This document shows positions 33,305 to 44,160 of a DNA stretch of 64,000 nucleotides, piece after piece. Under the pieces are notes generated by a model that was not told the DNA's origin, did no database searches, and saw only the letters and a program-made list of their open reading frames with translations. The stretch comes from JACTMI01 sp964618415 (GTDB lineage Bacteria > Acidobacteriota > Thermoanaerobaculia > Multivoradales > JAGPDF01): assembly GCA_964618415.1 (NCBI GenBank), contig CAZUAT010000003.1, positions 10,000-73,999 on the forward strand, given 5' to 3'. Each line of letters begins with the position of its first letter. Position 1 is the stretch's first letter. The position numbers were made by a program, and so were the translations under genes.

Positions 33305-34786
33305 TCAGCGCGGAGCGAGGTCGACGACCAGGCGATCGCCTTCCGCGGTCACCGCCTGGACGGCTGCCGGCGCCGCGGCGACCAGGTCGAGCACGATGTG
33401 CAACTCGTCACCTTCGGGGCGACGGTGGTGGCCGGTGCGCACTCCCGCCACGAGCGTCGACGCCGGGGGGACCGGCCCGCGGTACGGCTCCCCGATACCG
33501 CGCAGACGCACGAGCACGCGCGGCTTGTCGCCGCCGATCTCCGACCAGCTGAACCGACCGGTGCGGAACTCACCGTCCCCGGAAATCAGGATGCGCATGC
33601 CGCCGGCCGTGGGTTCGCCCTGGATCGCCAGTACGCGGACGGCCGGAGCTCCGACGGCCGCGGTAGCCAGCGCCGGTACGGACGTCGATGCAGGCGCTGC
33701 AGTGGGCCGCGGGGTGGTGCTCGGCGCCGCGGCAGTCGGCGCTGCCGGCGCCGGCGTCACCGTCGTCGTGACGGGATCGCGCGTCAGGTCGACCGCGCCG
33801 ATGTTCTCGGCCAGGGTGCCTCCCGGACCGGGGGCCGGGTCGAGCGGCTCGGGCCGCGGCGCCGGGGCCGGAGCGGTCTCCACCGCCGCTGGCGGCGCGT
33901 CGGTAGCTTGCCCCGGCGCCATCGACCGGCTGTACCACCACCAGCCGGCACCGCCGAGCAGCGCGACGATCGCGACCAGCGCCAGGACGCGACCGAGGCC
34001 ACTGCCGCCGTCCGCGTGGCTGCTCGCTGCGCCCGCCCAGGCCACCGCCGGCGCACCGGCCGCCGAACCGTCCACCGACGAAGCCGGCACGTCCACGTGC
34101 GCGTACGGCGTCAGCGGCGGCACCGCAGGACCCGGCTGCGGCTCCGCCGGAAGGTCGGGCATGGACAGGCTCGGCAGCATCTCCTCGGGCGGTGCGAAGG
34201 CGGGCGGGGTCACCGGTGTGTCGGGCTCGTCGTCGAAGATCCGGAACGGTGTCGGCGCGCCGAGGTCGGGCGGCGCGGCCGGTGCCTCCGGCAACGGAAA
34301 GGCCGGAATGGCGCGGGTCGACATACCAGCCGCTTCCGCGGCCCCGAAGTCGAGGCTGGCCGGCGGAGCGTGCGTGGAACTGGCGTCGACCAGCGCCCGC
34401 ATCTCCGGGCTGTCGCCCGCCTGGTCGCCCAGCGTCGACTCGAGGAATTCGAACAGGGCCTCGGTCAGCGCCTGGCGCGACGCCTCGTCCACCTCGTCGA
34501 ACCGGATGCCGGCTCCGGCGGGCCGGCCGGGTCCTTCGTACTTCTCGCGCTGCCAGACCACCACGCCCGAACCGCGCACCGGGTTGCGCGCCGAGCCGAC
34601 TGTGAATTCGAACAGCAGACGGGTGCCGAGCGGCGGCGGATCGGGGTGTTTGACGAACATCCCGGTGGCCGAGACGTTGGCCGCGAAGCCGTTCTGGAAG
34701 GCGACCGTGCCTTCGAAGTGCAGACGCACGACCGCCTCGAGCGGCATGCGGGTCGAGCGCTGGAACTCGGGCGAGGGCTGGGTCAT
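33305..34786 (-). CDS. PilZ-domain membrane protein with C-terminal AMIN-like domain
   Basis: The 493-residue protein begins with a PilZ-like domain (about 8-105: RMPLEAVVRLHFEG, NVSATGMFVKHPDPPPLGTRLLFEF, GAGIRFDEVD), then a long Pro/Ala-rich linker, one membrane segment (VLALVAIVALLGGAGWWWY, around residue 275), a second Pro/Thr/Ala linker and a C-terminal beta-rich domain (VRVLAIQGEPTAGGMRILISG ... VLVRLRGIGEPYRG) like AMIN domains. PilZ domains often bind c-di-GMP and AMIN domains often bind the wall. GGAGG precedes ATG 34786. It is last in the operon with the actin and amidase genes. Confidence 0.8.
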   Translation of the reverse strand: MTQPSPEFQRSTRMPLEAVVRLHFEGTVAFQNGFAANVSATGMFVKHPDPPPLGTRLLFEFTVGSARNPVRGSGVVVWQREKYEGPGRPAGAGIRFDEVDEASRQALTEALFEFLESTLGDQAGDSPEMRALVDASSTHAPPASLDFGAAEAAGMSTRAIPAFPLPEAPAAPPDLGAPTPFRIFDDEPDTPVTPPAFAPPEEMLPSLSMPDLPAEPQPGPAVPPLTPYAHVDVPASSVDGSAAGAPAVAWAGAASSHADGGSGLGRVLALVAIVALLGGAGWWWYSRSMAPGQATDAPPAAVETAPAPAPRPEPLDPAPGPGGTLAENIGAVDLTRDPVTTTVTPAPAAPTAAAPSTTPRPTAAPASTSVPALATAAVGAPAVRVLAIQGEPTAGGMRILISGDGEFRTGRFSWSEIGGDKPRVLVRLRGIGEPYRGPVPPASTLVAGVRTGHHRRPEGDELHIVLDLVAAAPAAVQAVTAEGDRLVVDLAPR

Positions 34787-34811
34787 CGCGAGGCGCCTCC
34801 GGGCCGCCGAC

Positions 34812-35834
34812 TCAGGCGGAGACCTTCTCCCAGTCCTCGTCGGCGGCGTCGAGCGCAATGGCGAGGCTGCCGTTTGCCCCCGCGTAGACAGGGTCGTCGA
34901 CCATCGTCACCTTGCCGCCGCCGAGGTCCGCCAGTGCCTTCTCGAGCGCCTCGGCAAGTCCGCGGATGCGGGCCCCGCGTCCCGACAGCCGGACGTTGTG
35001 GCGCACCCGCTCCTGATACTCCGGCTCGACGCGCGCCAGCAGGTCGAGCATCGCCTCCGTGAACGGGGCGACCAGACTCTCGCACGCGGCCCGCATCGCG
35101 TCGGTGATGTCGACCTCCTGGGCCTTGCCGTGCACCGGCGCGGTGACCTTGACTCGCTCCTTGGGCTCACCGATGAATCCGTGCTCCTCTTTCCATCCCC
35201 GCACCATGTGGATCGAGAACTGGACGTCCGGATGACGCTCGGAGATCTGCTTGGCCAGCAGCTCGTCGACCGAATCGCCCGCCTTGGTGAGCGAGCGTTG
35301 GTCCTCCTCGGTCGGGTAGCGCCCCTTCATGACGCAGAAATCGGTGGTGCCGGCGCCGACGTCGATGATCAGCGAGTGGAGGAGCGCATCGATTCCGTAG
35401 GCCACGGCAAACGGCTCGGAGACGATCATCAGCCCGTCGATCGTGCCACGCAGGATCTGTCGGAGCTGCTGCTTGTTGACCCGCATCGTCTCGGCCGGCA
35501 CGCCGATCACGGCGCGCACCTTGCGATCGCCGTCGTCGCCGCGCGCCTGGGCGATCAGGTAGCCGAGGATCTCGCGCACCGCCGCGATGTCCTTCTCGGA
35601 GCCCTCTTTGATCACGCCCTGTTCGAGCGGGCGATGCAGGTCGAGCAGCGTCCGGTTCTCCAGCGCCTCGGTGCCGATCAGTACCGACTTGCCGACCACC
35701 TTGCGGGCGACCATATCGACCGGCCAGCCGACGTAGCTGTCGACCAGGTGACGGCCGCCATCCGAGGCGGCGATGGCGCTCTGCGAGGTCCCGAGGTCGA
35801 TTCCGACCGACAACACCTTGTCCTTGGCACTCAT
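34812..35834 (-). CDS. MamK-family actin-like ATPase
   Basis: The 340-residue actin-fold protein has phosphate-1 GIDLGTSQSA (11-20), phosphate-2 LIIDVGAGTTDF (155-166), IVSEPFAVAYGID with the likely catalytic Glu140, and the adenosine motif RLSGRGARIRGLAEAL. The order and wording (ALENRTLLDLHRPLEQGV, KAGDSVDELLAKQISERHPD, PEYQERVRHNVRLSG) follow the magnetosome filament protein MamK far better than MreB, ParM or Hsp70. No magnetosome gene is present. It is coupled by ATGA to the amidase gene upstream. A filament tied to cell-envelope work is the likeliest role, by inference. Confidence 0.85.
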   Translation of the reverse strand: MSAKDKVLSVGIDLGTSQSAIAASDGGRHLVDSYVGWPVDMVARKVVGKSVLIGTEALENRTLLDLHRPLEQGVIKEGSEKDIAAVREILGYLIAQARGDDGDRKVRAVIGVPAETMRVNKQQLRQILRGTIDGLMIVSEPFAVAYGIDALLHSLIIDVGAGTTDFCVMKGRYPTEEDQRSLTKAGDSVDELLAKQISERHPDVQFSIHMVRGWKEEHGFIGEPKERVKVTAPVHGKAQEVDITDAMRAACESLVAPFTEAMLDLLARVEPEYQERVRHNVRLSGRGARIRGLAEALEKALADLGGGKVTMVDDPVYAGANGSLAIALDAADEDWEKVSA

Positions 35835-36895
35835 CGAAGCTCCCTTTCGCGCAGGTTGGCCTGGCCGGCCCGCTGAACTGCCTCCGAGTATGCCGCAATT
35901 CCGTCGAAAAGCGCTGTGGAAATTCGCTCACGATATTCCGGATCGCCCAGCAGCCGAGCCTCCTCGGAGTTCGAGAGGCACGCCACCTCGGCCAGGATCG
36001 CCGGCACGTCGGTGGCCACGAGCACCAGAAACGGGGCCGACTTGACGCCTCGATCGGCAACCTCGGGCGCGACCTCGCGGATCGAGTTCACGAGGCGGCG
36101 TTGCACCGCCGAGGCCAGCGCGCGCGACTGCTCCTGGCGCAGGTCGGCATAGATCGAGTCGAGCAGGCGACGCGTGTCGGCGAGCGAATAGCCCGAGTCG
36201 ACGTTCTCGCTGCTCGCCAGCCGGGTCACCGCCGGGTCGTCCGAGGGCCCGAGGTAGAACGTTTCGATGCCGCGATTGGCGCGGCCGTCCTGGAGCCAGT
36301 TGACGTGAATGGAGACGAACAGGTCGGCGCCGCTGCGTCCGGCCAGCGCCGCGCGGTCCACGAGGGCGACCCGAGCGTCGGTCTCGCGGGTGAGGACGAC
36401 TTCGATGCCGATTGCCCGCAGACGGGTCGCCAGCCGCTGCGCGATGTCGAGCGTGAGGTTCTTCTCGAGCAGACCGGAGGAAGTCCGGGTGCCTTCGTCG
36501 CCACCACCGTGGCCGGGGTCGAGCACGATCCGTCGCACGGCGAGCGGAAAGATCCGGCCCGGCACGCGGGCCGGCGGCGCCGCCAGCCAGGCCACCGGCG
36601 ACTCGCTCTCGAGCTCGCCCGCCACCTCCGGGTCGAACGAGACAGCGGGAGCCGGCGCGACCGACTCAGGCGGGATCGCCGCGGCCGCGGCAGCGGGCGC
36701 GGGCGGAACCGTCCCCTGGGAGCGCCAGGCGAGCCCGGCGGCCACGGCGAGCGCGAGCAGGCCGCCTCCGGCGAGCAGAGCGGGCCACCGGCGGCGGCGC
36801 CGCCGAGGCGGGCCGCCGGAGGGCAGGTTGCGGATGGTGCGGAGATTCTCGTCGACCGCCTCGGCGAGGAGGCGGCGTTTCAGCCGCTCGTCCAT
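35831..36895 (-). CDS. membrane-anchored N-acetylmuramoyl-L-alanine amidase (Amidase_3)
   Basis: Cleaves the bond between muramic acid and the stem peptide. The 354-residue protein has a cytoplasmic basic N-terminus, one membrane segment (ALLAGGGLLALAVAAGLAW, around residue 50), a Pro/Ala linker and a C-terminal catalytic domain with the zinc ligands in VLDPGHGGGDEGT, LEKNLTLDIA and SIHVNW plus the catalytic Glu in LAEVACLSNSEEARLL. It would act in the periplasm while remaining anchored. It is followed by the MamK-like gene with a 4-base overlap, which suggests coupled expression. Confidence 0.92.
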   Translation of the reverse strand: MDERLKRRLLAEAVDENLRTIRNLPSGGPPRRRRRRWPALLAGGGLLALAVAAGLAWRSQGTVPPAPAAAAAAIPPESVAPAPAVSFDPEVAGELESESPVAWLAAPPARVPGRIFPLAVRRIVLDPGHGGGDEGTRTSSGLLEKNLTLDIAQRLATRLRAIGIEVVLTRETDARVALVDRAALAGRSGADLFVSIHVNWLQDGRANRGIETFYLGPSDDPAVTRLASSENVDSGYSLADTRRLLDSIYADLRQEQSRALASAVQRRLVNSIREVAPEVADRGVKSAPFLVLVATDVPAILAEVACLSNSEEARLLGDPEYRERISTALFDGIAAYSEAVQRAGQANLRERELR

Positions 36896-36917
36896 GCCGA
36901 GTCCGGCCGCCGCGGGC

Positions 36918-38441
36918 TCAGCGGCCCGGGCCCTTCAGCCGCTCGAGGGCGGCTGCCAGCGCGCTCATCGTCGGACCGGACCGGGTCTTCTTCAGGTAGG
37001 CCTGGTAGTCCGCCCGCGACCCCTCGAGCGTCTTGCCCTCGAGGGTGAGCGAGATGCGCTTGCGCCGCGCATCGACCTGGGAGACCTGGACCTGGATCTG
37101 CTTGCCGACCGGGTAGGCCTTGCCGAGCGAGGCGCCGCGTGGAAGGCCGGTCTCGGCGCCCGGCAGCAGGCCGGTCAGGCCGGGCTCCAGGGTGACGAAG
37201 ACGCCGAACGGCTGGATCTTCTCGACCGTTCCGGTGATCACCGAGCCCTCCGCGTACCGCTTCTCGACGCCCTCCCAGGGGTTGCCGGCCGGCGTCTCGC
37301 GCAGCGACAGCGAGACGCGGTGGCGCGCAGTGTCGAGCTCACGGACCCAGCCGCTGATCGTCTCACCGACCGCCAGTCGCGGGTCGCTTTCGTTCATGCC
37401 GGGCAGCAGCTGGGTCGGGTGGAGCAGGCCCTCGACGCCTTCCGCGAGCTCGACGAACCACCCGAAGTCGGTCTTGCGGAGCACCTTGCCGGAGAACGGC
37501 TGGCCGGCGGTCCACTTTTCGGCCGCCACGGCCCAGGGGTCCGGCTCGAGCGCCTTCATCGACAGCGAGACGCGCTCGCCGCCGGAGCCGAGCTTGATCA
37601 CCTTGACGCGCACTTCCTGCCCGACCGTGAGAACGTCGGCCGGCTTGTTCACGCGACTGTGGCGCAGCTCCGAGACATGAAGCAGGCCCTCGATGCCGCC
37701 GAGGTCGACGAAGGCACCGAAGTCGGTGAGTGCGACGACGCGACCCTCCAGTTCCGCCCCGATCTCGAGCGACTTGCGCATCTCGTCGGCCTGATGACGG
37801 CGTTCCTCGCGCAGGGCGGCGGCGCGGGAGAGGATCAGCCGGTGCCCCTTCTCCTCGACGCGCAGGACGCGGAAGTGCAGTGTCTGGTCGAGGTACTGCG
37901 CCGGCTCGCGCGGCGGCCCGAGTTCCATCGACGAGCGCGGGCAGAAACCGGTGATGCCGTCGACGGCGACGTGGAAGCCGCCCTGGTTCCAGCCGATCAC
38001 CTTGCCGGCCACCGGCAACCCTTCGCGGACCGCCAGCCGCACGCCCTCGCTCGGGATCCCTTCGAGCTCCTCCGGCGTCGGAGTGACGAACTCCTCGGAT
38101 CGCGCTCCGCGCCGGGCGCCGGCCTTGCGGGCGCCGCCTTTGCCGCGCCCGCGCGGACCGCGCGCCTTGCGCCCTTCGGCGGCCTCGGCGCCTTCGGAAG
38201 CCGCGGAAGCCTCGGAAGCCTCGGAAGCTCCGGAAGCTCCGGAACTCTCGGAAGCCTCGCCGGCGGCCGGCTCGGCCGCCGGTTCGTCACCGGTTTCCGC
38301 GGCTGCCGCGACGACCGGCTCGGCGACCTCGTCGATCGGGGGCTCGGCGGGCGTCCCCTCCGGCCGCTCGGCTGCAGGAGCGGACTCCGGCTCGGTGGCC
38401 GGAAGCGATTCGGTGGCAGGGGGATTCCCGGGCTCGGACAT
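36918..38441 (-). CDS. RNA-binding protein with four S1 domains
   Basis: The 507-residue protein has an acidic Ala/Glu/Pro-rich N-terminal region, a basic patch (GRGKGGARKAGARRGAR) and four S1 repeats: GLPVAGKVIGWNQGGFHVAV, GAELEGRVVALTDFGAFVDLGGIEGLLHVSEL, GQPFSGKVLRKTDFGWFVEL and GSVITGTVEKIQPFGVFVTL. It resembles a shortened ribosomal protein S1 and could act in translation initiation or RNA handling. The N-terminal region includes seven 9-base tandem repeats. It is the first gene of the minus-strand operon leading to the amidase, actin and PilZ genes. Confidence 0.88.
   Translation of the reverse strand: MSEPGNPPATESLPATEPESAPAAERPEGTPAEPPIDEVAEPVVAAAAETGDEPAAEPAAGEASESSGASGASEASEASAASEGAEAAEGRKARGPRGRGKGGARKAGARRGARSEEFVTPTPEELEGIPSEGVRLAVREGLPVAGKVIGWNQGGFHVAVDGITGFCPRSSMELGPPREPAQYLDQTLHFRVLRVEEKGHRLILSRAAALREERRHQADEMRKSLEIGAELEGRVVALTDFGAFVDLGGIEGLLHVSELRHSRVNKPADVLTVGQEVRVKVIKLGSGGERVSLSMKALEPDPWAVAAEKWTAGQPFSGKVLRKTDFGWFVELAEGVEGLLHPTQLLPGMNESDPRLAVGETISGWVRELDTARHRVSLSLRETPAGNPWEGVEKRYAEGSVITGTVEKIQPFGVFVTLEPGLTGLLPGAETGLPRGASLGKAYPVGKQIQVQVSQVDARRKRISLTLEGKTLEGSRADYQAYLKKTRSGPTMSALAAALERLKGPGR
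38195..38257 (-). repeat. seven tandem 9-base repeats inside the S1-protein gene
   Basis: Plus-strand units of the form CGGAAGCCT or CGGAAGCTC repeat seven times with few changes and are in frame, encoding Ser-Glu-Ala and Ser-Gly-Ala type triplets in the disordered N-terminus. Such perfect-length units can expand or contract by slippage without breaking the frame. Confidence 0.85.
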
Positions 38442-38573
38442 GGTGGACCTCGTCGACAGTGGGGCGGATGTTCCCGCGGTGGCTCCGCGCGGGGGCGCGG
38501 CAGCGTCGCCCAAGAATACCTCAGCGCGTCCGACGCCGAAAGCGTCGCGCGGCGGGCCGGCCCCGGCCGCTGA

Positions 38574-38579
38574 TACGAT
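38574..38579 (+). promoter_or_regulatory. -10-like TACGAT of carB
   Basis: TACGAT ends 11 bases before the carB ATG within a GC-rich divergent intergenic region (38442-38590). No ribosome site is seen, so a very short or absent leader is likely. Confidence 0.4.
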
Positions 38580-38590
38580 CGCCGGCCGGC

Positions 38591-41784
<3,194 letters not shown>

Positions 41785-41788
<4 letters not shown>

Positions 41789-42270
41789 AGCGCGTCGACG
41801 CCTACACCGACGGCGCCTGCTCGGGGAATCCGGGTCCCGGCGGGTATGCGGTCCTGTTGCGCTGGAACGGGCACCAGAAGGAGCTGTCGCGCGGCTTTCG
41901 GCGGACGACGAACAACCGGATGGAGATCCTGGCCGTCATCGCCGCGCTCGAGGCGCCCACCGAGCCGTGCGAGCTGGTGATTCACTCCGACTCGCAGTAC
42001 GTGGTCAACGCGGTCCAGCGAGGCTGGGCGCGCAAGTGGCGCGCCGCTGGGTGGATGCGCAATCGCAAGGAGCCGGCACTCAACCCGGACCTGTGGGAAC
42101 GGCTGCTCGACCTGCTGGATCGCTCCGGTCACCGGGTCCGCTTCGTCTGGGTTCGCGGACACGACGGGCACGCCGACAACGAGCGCGTCGACGGTCTCGC
42201 AGTGGCCGCCGCGCGCGGGCCCGACCTGGCGGCCGACGAAGGGTACGAGCGCACGAACGGCCGGGCGTGA
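41785..42270 (+). CDS. rnhA: ribonuclease HI
   Basis: Degrades RNA in RNA-DNA hybrids. The 161-residue protein has the four acidic active-site positions: VDAYTDGACSGNPGPGGY, NNRMEILAVIAALEA, VIHSDSQYVVNAV and GHADNERVDGLA, with KWRAAGWMRNRKEP as the basic handle and WVRGHDG before the last Asp. The GTG at 41785 overlaps the carB stop, so translation is coupled although the functions are unrelated. Confidence 0.96.
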
Positions 42271-42290
42271 CCCGGCAGGGGGCAGGTCGC

Positions 42291-42659
42291 ATGGCGATAC
42301 CGAGGGCGATTGCGCTGGCGGAAAAAGCGGCACTCGTGCCCGACCCCTGGACGCCGCGAGTGGTCGCCGAGCTCAACGACTACCAGTTCAAGGTGGCGCG
42401 TCTGGAAGGCGAGTTCGTCTGGCACAAGCACGACGAGACCGACGAAGCGTTTCTCGTTCTCGAAGGTGAACTGACGATCGAACTTCGAGACGGAGCCGTG
42501 GAGCTGGGCCCGGGGGAGCTCTGCGTCGTTCCCCGCGGGGTGGAACATCGGCCGGTGGCCCGCAGGGAGTGCCGCGTCCTGCTCGTCGAGCCGCGCGGCG
42601 TGGTGAACACGGGCGATGCCGGCGGCGCCCGCACGGCGCCGAACGACGTCTGGATCTGA
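42291..42659 (+). CDS. small cupin-domain protein
   Basis: A 122-residue single-domain cupin: FVWHKHDETDEAFLVLEGEL holds the His-x-His...Glu set of motif 1, and GELCVVPRGVEHRPVA the motif 2 His, so a metal site is likely intact. Similar stand-alone cupins act as isomerases, dioxygenases or binding proteins, and nothing here picks one. It starts 20 bases after rnhA, behind a weak purine-rich AGGGGGCAGG stretch. Confidence 0.85.
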   Translation: MAIPRAIALAEKAALVPDPWTPRVVAELNDYQFKVARLEGEFVWHKHDETDEAFLVLEGELTIELRDGAVELGPGELCVVPRGVEHRPVARRECRVLLVEPRGVVNTGDAGGARTAPNDVWI

Positions 42660-42714
42660 GCACGGCGCGAGTCGTTACACTGCGGGCTTCGACGCGGGAC
42701 CGACGGAGGGTGGC

Positions 42715-43260
42715 ATGAAGCGATCCGAGCAGACCGAGCTGCTGAAAACGCTCGAAGCGAGATTCCGCAAGCATGTGCGGCGCCACGCGGGCGTCGAGTG
42801 GGCCGACGTGCGGGCGCGCCTCGAGGCCAGCCCGAAGAGCCTCGAGGCGCTAAGTGAGATGGAGCACACGGGTGGCGAACCGGACCTGATCGCGCGCGAT
42901 CCGAAGACCGGCGAGTGCGTCTTTTGCGATTGCGCGCCGGAGAGTCCTGCCGGGCGCCGGAGTCTGTGCTACGACCGCGAAGCGCTGGACGCCCGCAAAG
43001 AGAACAAGCCGGCGGGCAGCGCCGTCGACATGGCCGCCGCGATGGGGATCGAGTTGCTGACCGAGGCGGAGTACCGCGCGCTCCAGGAGCTCGGCGAGTT
43101 CGATCTCAAGACTTCGAGCTGGATCCGGACGCCCGACGACGTGCGCGCCCTCGGCGGAGCGCTGTTCTGCGATCGTCGCTACGGTAGGGTGTTCGTCTAC
43201 CACAACGGTGCGCAGTCCTACTACGCGGCCCGCGGCTTCCGCGGCCTGGTACGGATCTAG
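42715..43260 (+). CDS. DUF4256 family protein
   Basis: The 181-residue protein matches the uncharacterised DUF4256 family over its full length, with highly conserved blocks EMEHTGGEPDLIA, AESP-like CAPESPAGRRSLCYDREALDAR, KENKPAGSAVDMAAAMGIELL, FDLKTSSWIRTPDDVR and GGALFCDRRYGRVFVYHNGA. There is no signal peptide. A TACACT hexamer at 42676-42681 may be its -10. The high conservation suggests an enzyme, but no function is established. The next gene begins 4 bases after its stop. Confidence 0.88.
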   Translation: MKRSEQTELLKTLEARFRKHVRRHAGVEWADVRARLEASPKSLEALSEMEHTGGEPDLIARDPKTGECVFCDCAPESPAGRRSLCYDREALDARKENKPAGSAVDMAAAMGIELLTEAEYRALQELGEFDLKTSSWIRTPDDVRALGGALFCDRRYGRVFVYHNGAQSYYAARGFRGLVRI

Positions 43261-43263
43261 GAC

Positions 43264-43926
43264 ATGCGGACTGGTTGTCTGCCGCCGGATCCTCGGCCGG
43301 ACCCCACCCGGTCGCGCCGAGCGGACGAGCCGGAGTCCGAGGTGTGGGACCAGCGTTACGCCGGCCAAGAGTACGTCTTCGGAACGGAACCGAACGACTT
43401 TCTGGCCGAGCACGCCCGACGGCTGCGCGGGCCCGTCCTCTCGCTGGCCGAGGGGGAGGGGCGCAATGCGGTATTCCTCGCCTCGCTGGGCCTGCAGGTA
43501 CACGGGGTCGACGGGTCGTCGGTCGGCCTCGCCAAGGCGCAGGCGCTGGCTCGCGAACGGGGCGTGGAGATCGAGACCGAACTCGTCGACCTCGCCGAGT
43601 TCGCGCCCGAGCCGGGGCGCTACGGCGCGGTGATTTCGATCTTCGCGCACCTGCCGGGCGCGATTCGAAGCCGGCTCTATCCGCTCGTCGAGCGGTCCCT
43701 GCAGCCCGGCGGCATCGTTCTGCTCGAGTCCTACTCGGAGGCTCAGCTGGGCCGTTCCACCGGGGGCCCGAAAGACCTCGACCTGCTGATGACGACCGCC
43801 AAGGTCGAGCGCGAGTTCCCGAACTGCGAGCCGATCCTGCTGCGCGAACTGCTGCGGGACGTCCAGGAGGGAGTGCGCCACACGGGCCTCTCCGCCGTCG
43901 TCCAGTTCCTCGGTCGCCGCCGCTGA
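43264..43926 (+). CDS. class I SAM-dependent methyltransferase (TehB-like)
   Basis: A 220-residue Rossmann methyltransferase: VWDQRYAGQEYVFGTEPNDFLAE, the SAM loop VLSLAEGEGRNAVFLASLGLQVHGVD, VISIFAHLP and GGIVLLESYSEAQL. The family includes thiopurine/tellurite-type small-molecule methyltransferases. The conserved region begins near a GTG at 43342 with GGAGTCCGAG upstream, so the first 26 residues from ATG 43264 may not be translated. The substrate is unknown. Confidence 0.85.
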   Translation: MRTGCLPPDPRPDPTRSRRADEPESEVWDQRYAGQEYVFGTEPNDFLAEHARRLRGPVLSLAEGEGRNAVFLASLGLQVHGVDGSSVGLAKAQALARERGVEIETELVDLAEFAPEPGRYGAVISIFAHLPGAIRSRLYPLVERSLQPGGIVLLESYSEAQLGRSTGGPKDLDLLMTTAKVEREFPNCEPILLRELLRDVQEGVRHTGLSAVVQFLGRRR

Positions 43927-43962
43927 GCCGCCCCCAAGCAGAAGCAGAAGCCGAAGCCAGAA

Positions 43963-44003
43963 GCTTCCAGTTGAGGAAGAGCATCGGCGGGTGGCCGGCG
44001 AGG
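43963..44003 (+). repeat. dispersed intergenic repeat, copy 1
   Basis: A 41-base block, GCTTCCAGTTGAGGAAGAGC and the following 21 bases, matches 57531-57571 at 34 of 41 positions. It is preceded by a run of AGAAGC-type units (43940-43962). Both copies are in intergenic DNA. Confidence 0.65.
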
Positions 44004-44114
44004 CTCCCGGGTCTCGAGATCGAGCATCGTCGGGCGGGCGCTTGCGCCTGCCTCTGATCGATGCGCGAGAAGGCCCGACGTGACAGCGGGGGAGGGGAAA
44101 GGCGGGGCAAGACA

Positions 44115-44154
44115 CGGCGACCGCGGCCACCCCGAAAGGGGGCCGCGGTCGCCG
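44115..44154. terminator. strong bidirectional terminator hairpin
   Basis: CGGCGACCGCGGCC (44115-44128) pairs with GGCCGCGGTCGCCG (44141-44154), a 14-bp perfect stem, capped by a further CCCC-GAAA-GGG element. It ends 6 bases before the stop codon of the minus-strand secreted-protein gene and lies downstream of the plus-strand methyltransferase gene, so it can serve both. The remaining bases from 44004 to 44114 show no gene. Confidence 0.8.
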
Positions 44155-44160
44155 GAACGA

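Noticed and set aside
34812..35834. MreB or Hsp70/DnaK-like annotation for the actin-fold protein
   Set aside because: It lacks the MreB neighbourhood (mreC, mreD) and the Hsp70 substrate domain. Motif wording follows MamK more closely.
33305..38441. Magnetosome gene cluster
   Set aside because: Only a MamK-like actin is present. None of the neighbours resembles other Mam proteins.
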